This document shows positions 56,752-64,000 of a DNA stretch of 64,000 nucleotides, one piece after another. The notes below the pieces were generated by a model, which was not told the DNA's origin, ran no database searches, and worked only from the letters and a program-made list of their open reading frames with translations. The position numbers and the translations under genes are program-made. Position 1 is the stretch's first letter; each line of letters starts with the position of its first letter. Origin of the DNA: Chaunax sp. Z400 (taxonomy: Eukaryota; Chordata; Actinopteri; Lophiiformes; Chaunacidae); contig CM075195.1 in NCBI GenBank assembly GCA_037577475.1, positions 29,102,399-29,166,398 on the forward strand, given 5' to 3'.

Positions 56752-59700
56752 CTGCAAGTAGAAAAAAATATCACTCTTTAAAATACAGACAATAATAAAC
56801 TAGAGCACAAGTACACAGCCATGCTAGCAGCTCTGTAGTGTTCTGAGCTAAACGGTAATATCAGCAAGCAAGCATAATGTTGGCACCAAACAGAAAGCTG
56901 CTGAGGCTGATGGGAATGTTCAAAATTATGCAGGTTTTTGGTCATAGTCCAAAGCACAGGAAAAGTCAGAAGACCAACAAGATCATTTACAATTCATCTT
57001 CTGGTCACCATCTGGATTATCTGTACTCAATTTCACGAAAACCTATCCAATGTTTGTCGAGACATTTCAGTAGGGCTCCAGCTTGTGACCATTTTGTTCA
57101 CCAATGTGCCACAAAAACATTTTCATTTGTTGCACCAGTACCCTTGAGATTTAGCTGCATACTTCCTCCAAGTCCCCTTTAATTCGATCAAACCGTTTCC
57201 AAAATCAAATTCTGAGCCCAGTTGAAAAACGGCATCACAATCCTGAAGTGAAAAAAGAAAATATCTTGGATCCGCCCCTTTATCTGGATCAGCAACAAAA
57301 TTTAATGGGATCTATTCTGACCTGAGACCCCCCCCCCCCCACCAAGTTTAATGGAAATCTGTTCAGTAGTCAGGTTTTTCTAAACATGGGTGCTGCACAC
57401 TTTAATTGTCATACATTATACTATTACACTGCATTGCAGTGAGTGCTTTGCCTCATGTCCAGTTGTGCGTTACTGGAAGCATGTTTTGTTACTGTGGCTT
57501 GACCCTGTTAATTCTGCAAATTCTTCATGACAGCGATCAATCAATCAATCAATATCAAGGACTGATACAGACCTAAACCTACAGTTGTTTAGCCAAAACA
57601 TCTCATCTCTCATTTTAACCACTTTCTTGCATATCTCCCAGTTTAGTGCTTTGCTCCCTTAGCTTAGTAGCTAGACTCTAACATTTAATTGGTATTAAAG
57701 GAACTGCATTAAGCTGCTTGAAGTCCTATTTATCCTATTGATCTGTTTGTACCAGTTAACCATGCACAGCAAAGTTAATCAGGGAGTTCCTCGGGGTTCT
57801 GTGGTAATATCCCTGTGGGTAATATTATTAGGAAACACTCCATAAATATTCATTGTTATTGAGATGACACACAATTATACTTATCAAAGAAACCAGAAGA
57901 AAGTAATCCATTACTAAACTTCAGGCATGTCTTAAAGAGATAAAAACGGAAGTTGTTGTGCTGGGCTCTAAACTTCTCAGAAACACATTACGTATGATAC
58001 AACTCTTTGTTTTGTTACTGGATCACATGTACCTGGGTGATATACCTGACTTTGAATGTGTAAAACTGACTTAATGTTGCAATAAGTAAGTGACCTTTCT
58101 CTGAGAAGAGATCTGTTCCAATCTGTTGGGCATAGTTAAGTGTAGCTTTAAGTCTTTAACCCATTGACAGAGTCTGTTCAAGGCGGGACCGGTGTGCTTT
58201 CATTACACCCTGATGAAGGCGTAATTGTTCTGCCTCTGAGAAGGCAGCACAGGTAGTAACAGCGTCGAACTGTTAATCAAACCTCTAATAAACGTGAGGC
58301 AGTAGGCCTGAGCGGTGGTGTGATGTTTTGCTGACTTATTATGTCTGTGGCCCACTACCACAAGACTTAAAAAGAAGCTAGTAGCAGTTAGCAGCTAACT
58401 CAAAGACAAAGAAAATCAATCAAAAATGTCTTCATATTGAGCAGACAACACGAGGTTCAGGAGCTCCTTATCATCCGATGAGAGGACGAGACCAACAGTC
58501 ACCAACAGGGGAGGTACATGTTAATCCATTCTTCACTGAGCTCTGCTCGACGCACATGTAAGACATCACTAGAGGCCCATGCTGCTGTGTTTTAGTTCAT
58601 ACCTCTTTTGCTCACCGAACGTCGGCTCGCCATTTAAAAATCACATACCAGAGCTGCGTTGTTCCACCGTTGTGTTGTTCTGTGTAAACAAACAAAAGGC
58701 AGCATACAGAAGGGTCTTTGTTGTGTTGTTGATATGAGATCTCAGTGTGAAAATAGCTTTTGGTAGACAATCATGATGAGGGATTGGAAAAAGTAAGTGG
58801 TCTGCTGTTTAGTACGTACCTCCTACTTAGGTGATATAAGCCCCATTTCCACTGCGGAGAACCGGCTTAACTCAACTCAGCTCTGCTCACCTTTTTTCTG
58901 TTTCCATTAGGTAAAAAGTACCTGGTCCTACTTTTTTAGTACCTCCTCCGTTGCTGTTCCAAGTGAGCCGAGCAGGTACTAAAAAGTCACGTAAAATGTT
59001 ACAGACCACTGATTGGTCAATGCCCGACACGTATGGAGTATCCTGCACAGGACAAATCAATGACCATAACGTTTTTAAATTGTGGCAGCTATACTGAGGA
59101 GGTGCAGACGTTCCTGTCTTAAACAGGTGATGAGAGGATCACCAGAGGTGGACGAGAGGCGTGTGTCGTGTTGAAGACTACGCCATGGCAGCTTCATGCT
59201 GCGCCCATCTACCCAGAGGAGGCACCGTTCAGCAATGGAAAACCACCCACAGAAAAGTACCCAATACCAAGGAGAGTCGAGCAGAGCAGAGCCGGCACTA
59301 CACAGTGGAAATGCAGCTATACAGTACCTCATTTGGTTATTATTATTATTATTGTTATTATTATTGCTGTCCACAGTATGTGTGGGTAGCAGCACATCAA
59401 GAACCATCACCCTGAGCATGGGTGCCCCTGAAGGATGTGTGCTGTTCACGCTGCTAATGCACGACTGTACTGCTGAGACAGAATCCATCAGGGGACCGAA
59501 CAGCATCAGAACCTGCACAAAACGGTTCTGCAGCAGCTTCTTCCCCCAAGCAGTTAGACTGCTCAACAACCTCCGGCCATCCCCCATATAACCGCCCCCA
59601 ATCCTATACTGCCCCACCTCCCCCCTGCTCTCAAGCATCTTCACTTTCACCACCACCATGCCTCACTACTTCTATATTTACTTATTTATTCATATTCATT

Positions 59701-62700
59701 TACTCAGTCACCTTACTCATCTACAGTCACTTTATTCTTATGTTGCACTGTTTCTGGTCGTTGAGAAAAGTCATTTCGCTCTTCTGTATGATGTGTATAT
59801 GGTTTGAATGACAAATAAACAAAGTTATTATCATAATAATAATTAGTAGTAGTAGTAGTAGTAGTAGCATTTACAATGACCCATAAAGGAATGAAAATAG
59901 TTTTTTAGGTTGAAAGTGTTTTCTTTGTGGAAGAAAAAGCTGTAAAAAGCCTCCCCTTGAAAATAATTAAAATAAATAAGAAAGCTGTACATCTCTTGTT
60001 AGAGGAAAAAGGAACAGGATCTCTAAAAAATGTCATCTCTCTTTAGAAATAAATTAAAACTGTTTTCCCTTTAAATGACATAAATGGAAGAGAAAAATGC
60101 AGAACCTTTGATAAAATATTTTCCTGAGTTCAGATTATCATAGCAGCATGTATTTCTTGACTTCTCTTGAGGCAGGTGTTATAATAATAAACAGGGTGAT
60201 AACCATGATAGAACTATCATATAACTAAAGCATGTTAGCAGTGGTGGAGGAAGAATCACATCCTTCATGTAAAGCAGGATTTAACTTGAGGTGCAGCTCG
60301 TTAGACAGATAACACTGATGTCACTGACGATGAGAAAAAGGATTTCTATAGAGCATTTTATGATCAACGGCGGCACGGTGGTGTGGTGGCACAGTGGGTA
60401 GCACTGTTGCCTCAAAGTAAGAAGGTCCTGGGTTCAAATCCACCTGAAGACGTGGGACTTTTCTGTGGTTAGTCTCCATGTTCTCCTCATGTCTGTGTTG
60501 GTTCCCTCCAGGTTCTCCAGGTTCCTCCCACCACTAAAAACATGTAATATAGATGAACTGGTGACTCTAAACTGACTGTAGGTCTGAATGTGAGTCTTAA
60601 TGGTTGGTTGTCTGTCTATGTGATGAGCTGGTGACTTGTTCAGGATGAACCCTGCCTCCTGCCCAAAGTCAGCTGGGATAGGCTCTGGATAAGAGGTTAC
60701 AGGAAATGAATGAATGAATTTTATGATCAACATTTAAATGGAAATTCTGGGATTTTATTACCAGATCCATAAAATGTAATCATATGGGGAAGTAATGCAG
60801 GTAAACATAAACCAGTTGTTTTCTCCACTTCCAAACTCATAATGTTATGAAGTGTGTGACAACATAAAGGATCCTACAGAGACACACCAGTGTACCACAG
60901 AGACACACACCTGTGTCCTACAGAGAAACACACCTGTGTCCTACAGAGAAACACCTCTGTCCCATAGAGACACACACCTGTGTCCTACAGAGAAACACCT
61001 CTGTCCCACAGAGACACACACCTGTGTCCTACAGAGAAACACCTCTGTCCCATAGAGACACACACCGGTGTCCCACAGAGACACACACCTGTGTCCTACA
61101 GAGAAACACCTCTGTCCCATAGAGACACACACCGGTGTCCCACAGAGACACACACCTGTGTCCTACAGAGAAACACACCTGTGTCCTACAGAGAAACACC
61201 TCTGTCCCACAGAGACACACACCGGTGTCCCACAGAGACACACACCGGTGTCCCACAGAGACACACACCTGTGTCCTACAGAGAAACACACCTGTGTCCT
61301 ACAGAGAAACACCTCTGTCCCACAGAGACACACACCGGTGTCCCACAGAGACACACACCGGTGTCCCACAGAGACACACACCTGTGTCCTACAGAGAAAC
61401 ACCTCTGTCCCATAGAGACACACACCGGTGTCTCACAGAGACACACACCGGTGTCCCACAGAGACACACACCTCTGTCCCACAGAGACACACACCGGCGT
61501 CCCACAGAGACACACACCGGTGTCCCACAGAGACACACACCTGTGTCCTACAGACCCACACCTGTGTCCTTCAGAGACACACCTGTGTCCTATAGACACA
61601 CCTCTGTTCTACAGAGACACACCTGTCCTACACAGACACACCTGTGTCCTACACCTCTGTCCTACAGACACATCTCTGTCCTACAGACACACCTCTGTCC
61701 TACAGAGACACACCTCTGTCCTACAGACACACACCTGTGTCCTACAGACACACCTCTGTCCTACAGAGACACACCTGTGTCCTACAGACACACCTCTGTC
61801 CTACAGACACACCTCTGTCCTACAGACACACACCTGTGTCCTACAGAGACACAACTGTGTCCTACACAGAGACACACCTGTGTCCTACCAGAGAGACACC
61901 TGTGTCCTACAGACACACCTGTGTCCTACAGACACACCTCTGTCCTACACAGAGACACACCTGTGTCCTACACAGACAGACTTGTGTCTGTTTACCTCAA
62001 TAACTGTAGAAAATGAGTTTCTCTGTAGTTTCAGTTCCAGTAGAAAATGAACTGACTGGTTTCCATCATTTTATTCCCTCTAGTCGTATGAATGTTCTTT
62101 ATTCAACACGTTTCTTTGTTAGGATTAAAGTCATGACTGGGACCCATACTGTGATCTGACAGAGGATGATGATGGTGAAGAATTAAATTTTGACATGAGT
62201 TTATTTTTATTTTTTGTTCTCACTAGCATCATCTTTTCAGTATTGCTGTGTCTTGAGCATGCTATGTGCCCTACTGTTCCCTTTTTGCTTGCTATTCTAC
62301 CAATGCTTACTTACTTACTTACTACTTTGGATTTTGTTTGTAGTTTTTCTTTCTTCTCTCTTGTTAATATCTGTTGAAAACTATGTTATATTAAACTCTG
62401 ATGCTTGACAGGAGTGGAACTCTGTACAAGCCCTCAGGGTTTCGTTCCCTCCTTGCACTGTTTTTATGATGTTTTTATTGGCCGTTACAGCCTGTAGACT
62501 CGGATAAGAGGGGCAGTGACCTGGTCACCACTGGCCTGCCAACCAGAGAGCGTTGAGGATAAAGGCCGAAACACTCAGTGAAGGTTGGGCACCTGCTGAA
62601 GACCTCAACACATCCAGAGGAAGTAACCAACTACAACCAGACCCCCCCCCCCCCCCCCCCCCCCACACACACAGACACACACAACAGGCTCCACCATCAC

Positions 62701-64000
62701 CCACAAGTCTCCCGAAAAGGCTCCCACAAGCCCAGATGCCATCAGGATAGTGTAACTATCAAGGGATCGAATTATCTAGTCCTAGGAAGAACTATGTGCG
62801 AAATAAATAAATAAAAAAAAAATTCAAATCAGGATGGTGAACTGGTTGGATGTGTTTCCTCCTTTTTGACACTGTCTCCCCACATTTCTTACAAACTGGG
62901 TATCTATCCTCCAGGACTGATCTTTGTGTCGTCCCACGTGACTGATTTGACTTTCTTTTGGGGGATGGAGATCAGTGATCTCTGTCGAGCTTTGCTCTGC
63001 CATCCTCTCTGCTGTGTGTGTCAGTGGCTCCCATTGCGCTGTCTGACAGGCAGTCGAGGAGTAACAGAGATTCACTGGTTGCCTTTTTTAAAAATAAAGT
63101 GGTAATAAGCAAATGTTCGTGGTATAACCACCACCAAATTTTATAGCATGGTATACCGTGATACCGCGGCAACCCTAGTGTAGAATGTTGTATCTGCAGA
63201 GTGTAGATGTTCTGTGTTCATTGATAGGCTGATTGAAAGAGCATGATTTGTGACATCAAAATAGTTTGGAAGCCAATCCTGGTATTCATCATACACAAGA
63301 GTGATATGGAAACTTGAAACCTCCAGAGCACATACAGGGAGAATGGACTTTAACAGTGAAGTAGAAAACATCCAACAATTAAACTTACAAAATGAAAATT
63401 TGCAGATTCGTATATTCTGGGATTTGTAGTGAGGGAAAAGGGATAGATGACATTTAAAAGGGTTTTAATATAGTAATTATACTTTTTCAGCGAAAACATG
63501 TCAGAACCCCAGAGATCTTTGATGTCTTTATCTTTAATTTGAAGGGGATCTTTAATATCCTGTAGTTACATTACTCCCTTCTTGAAAACATTATTCCAAA
63601 GTAATGAGAGTTAGAGGTGCCCTCACCTCTATGTTGTGAGAGTCCTCTCCACCGCTGCTGTCGGAGGTGCTGGGATCTGCTGGACTTTGTATGCTCTCCA
63701 GCTGTTGGGTGGTGCCCCGCGGACTGTTGAGGTTTGAGCAGTCATTATCACAAATCTTCATTACAGCTGAATGACAGACATGAGGAACATTTTGGACTGT
63801 GCTGACTAACATACTCTGGTCAGCTTTTTCTCCTCTTGAAGGGGAATCATCTCTACCAGTTGTACCATCCCGGCTCTTTTGTTCCGTCACAGTGTCCAAG
63901 CTGCTTGTCTCCATATGGTTGGATCCCTTCACTAAAGCCATTTGGGTTTTAAGTATCAGATCTTGTTCTGACCCAGACTCAGATTTGGGTGGAATATAAG
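55762..64000 (-). CDS. lrif1: LRIF1-like gene B, 3' part (cut by window end)
   Basis: Two exons are visible: 64000-63627 (open at the window edge) and 56751-55762, joined in phase 0 by donor ATAGAG|gtgagg and acceptor 'ttctacttgcag'. Together they give about 453 C-terminal residues. The last exon begins SSLNPATEL and has MFNITADVKIWLQRID, which parallels the FGLTKDLRVCLTRI-type block of LRIF1. Basic clusters follow (RRMGRTRKRT, KKAGRTKAVRKEVK). It ends with helix MKRLKELLREKEAALDLM, very close to the LRIF1 C-terminus. Gene B keeps more LRIF1 hallmarks than gene A in this half. The N-terminal part lies outside the window. Confidence 0.75.
57050..57385 (+). repeat. Dispersed fish repeat copy
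   Basis: 'ggatccgcccctttatctgg', 'atcagcaacaaaatttaatg' and 'aagtttaatggaaatctgtt' belong to the same family as 43736-43918. A poly(C) run at 57330-57343 lies within it. Confidence 0.55.
57386..58379. other. No gene recognised
   Basis: 57780-57960 has LINE-like wording ('ggagttcctcggggttctgt', compare GVPRGSV; and 'acacaattatacttatc', compare DDTQLYLS), so a decayed LINE fragment is likely. The rest is unassigned. Confidence 0.45.
58380..58760 (+). pseudogene. Myb/SANT-like transposon fragment, second copy
   Basis: 'ELLIIR', stop, 'EDE' at about 58465-58495 and the flanks 'cagctaactcaaagacaaag' and 'agaagggtcttt' parallel 9735-10110. It is a decayed copy of the same element. Confidence 0.45.
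58852..59318. mobile_element. MITE with long inverted ends
   Basis: 'catttccactgcggagaacc' at the left and 'gagccggcactacacagtgg' plus 'aaatg' at the right pair when one is reversed. The similarity continues inward through 'gctctgctc' and 'gtaaaaagtacc'. It has no coding capacity of its own and is about 470 bp. I did not find a clean target duplication. It lies next to the Myb-like fragment, which suggests a Harbinger-type source (inference). Confidence 0.55.
59335..59372. repeat. (TTA)n microsatellite
   Basis: Short TTA run with TTG interruptions. Confidence 0.85.
59420..59835 (+). mobile_element. LINE 3' end
   Basis: The frame reads 'CSSFFPQAVRLLNNLRPSP' and then stops, the usual end of a jockey/CR1-type ORF2 in fish. 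A pyrimidine-rich 3' UTR follows, with 'ttgcactgtttctgg' and 'aatgacaaataaacaaagtt', then a TAG/TTA tail at 59845-59867. Confidence 0.65.
59868..60364. other. No gene recognised
   Basis: AT-rich intron sequence. Confidence 0.4.
60365..60718 (+). repeat. tRNA-like headed dispersed repeat
   Basis: 'ggcggcacggtggtgtggtg', A-box-like 'tggcacagtgg' and B-box-like 'gggttcaaatcc' open the element. The body has 'gtctccatgttctcctcatg', and the end, 'aaagtcagctgggataggct', is the family seen at 12.2 kb, followed by (GAAT)n. It is a pol III-like retroposon by structure. It is distinct from the 49.3-kb SINE. Confidence 0.6.
60873..61991 (+). repeat. 21-23-bp minisatellite array
   Basis: About fifty units of 'cagagacacacaccggtgtc' plus 'cca', with shorter variants ('cagagaaacacctctgtc') and, after 61550, units built on 'ctacagacacacctctgtc'. 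Many units contain the palindrome 'acaccggtgt'. The unit contains no frequent stop codon, so long His/Thr/Pro/Cys-rich ORFs appear in several frames (up to 356 codons). They are not genes. Confidence 0.97.
61992..62641. other. No gene recognised
   Basis: AT-rich, with a short (TTAC)n at 62309-62324. 62480-62640 may be part of a dispersed repeat ('ggataaaggccgaaacac'). Confidence 0.4.
62642..62664. repeat. Poly(C) tract
   Basis: An uninterrupted C run followed by CA repeats. It is prone to sequencing error. Confidence 0.9.
62870..63179. repeat. hAT-like transposon end
   Basis: The right end reads 'catggtataccgtgatacc' and 'gcggcaaccctag'. Its reverse complement starts 'ctagggttgccgcggtatca', resembling hAT terminal repeats of fish. 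The left end is not evident. Confidence 0.4.
63627..64000 (-). CDS. lrif1: LRIF1-like gene B, internal exon (partial)
   Basis: Open from the window edge: YIPPKSESGSEQD, then Ser/Asp-rich sequence to SGGEDSHNIE at the donor. In LRIF1 this position follows the (G)KVYL block, and the first codons seen here would fit directly after it (inference). Confidence 0.7.

Larger units (their letters stand above)
56752..63626 (-). other. LRIF1-like gene B intron
   Basis: A 6.9-kb intron filled with repeats: a dispersed repeat at 57050-57385, a Myb-like fragment, a MITE, LINE and SINE ends, a minisatellite and a hAT-like end, each listed separately. I found no additional coding exon in it, but short ones could be missed. 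Confidence 0.5.

Noticed and set aside
60980..62050. 356-codon ORF, the longest in the window
   Set aside because: It is the translation of a 21-23-bp minisatellite lacking stop codons. Other frames and the opposite strand are open too, and there is no start context or domain.

Overview
The window is vertebrate, almost certainly teleost fish, nuclear DNA. Three things show this: split genes with GT/AG introns, the repeat content (Rex3-type and L2-type LINEs, Tx1-like LINE, Tc1-like transposase, tRNA-headed SINEs, long CA and TTA microsatellites), and recognisable fish genes. It is gene-poor and repeat-rich. No rRNA, tRNA gene, CRISPR array or prokaryotic operon was seen.

Layout. 1-18.2 kb holds no gene I can support. 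It carries LINE relics (L2-type 2.1-3.4 kb, Rex3-type 3.6-6.0 kb on the minus strand), a Myb-like transposon fragment (9.7-10.1 kb), a Tc1-like transposase relic (11.1-11.8 kb) and microsatellites. 18.33-25.80 kb (+) is a six-exon insulin-like growth factor gene. I call it igf3: B, C and A domains are clear, all junctions are in phase, and the model gives 227 aa. 26-41.5 kb is intergenic. It holds several decayed LINEs, a nested repeat block at 32.4-34.4 kb and a 3.7-kb array of a 17-bp minisatellite (35.54-39.28 kb).

41.79-51.0 kb (-) is a complete gene resembling LRIF1 (ligand-dependent nuclear receptor-interacting factor 1, also HBiX1). It has a CpG-rich promoter and an apparent non-coding first exon near 50.9 kb. 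55.76-64.0 kb (-) is the 3' part of a second LRIF1-like gene, in the same orientation and cut by the window end. The two share a matching phase-0 exon junction, similar residues after it and a similar C-terminal coiled coil, so I read them as tandem paralogues. Between them lies a 52-codon ORF (54.65 kb, +) with a clear signal peptide and a nearby AATAAA; I cannot name it. A second minisatellite (60.87-61.99 kb) sits in the intron of the right-hand LRIF1-like gene.

How the genes relate. IGF3 would be a secreted ligand and the LRIF1-like proteins nuclear chromatin factors. Nothing in the sequence links them functionally. Exon models come from reading splice sites, phases and protein similarity by eye, without alignments or transcript data.
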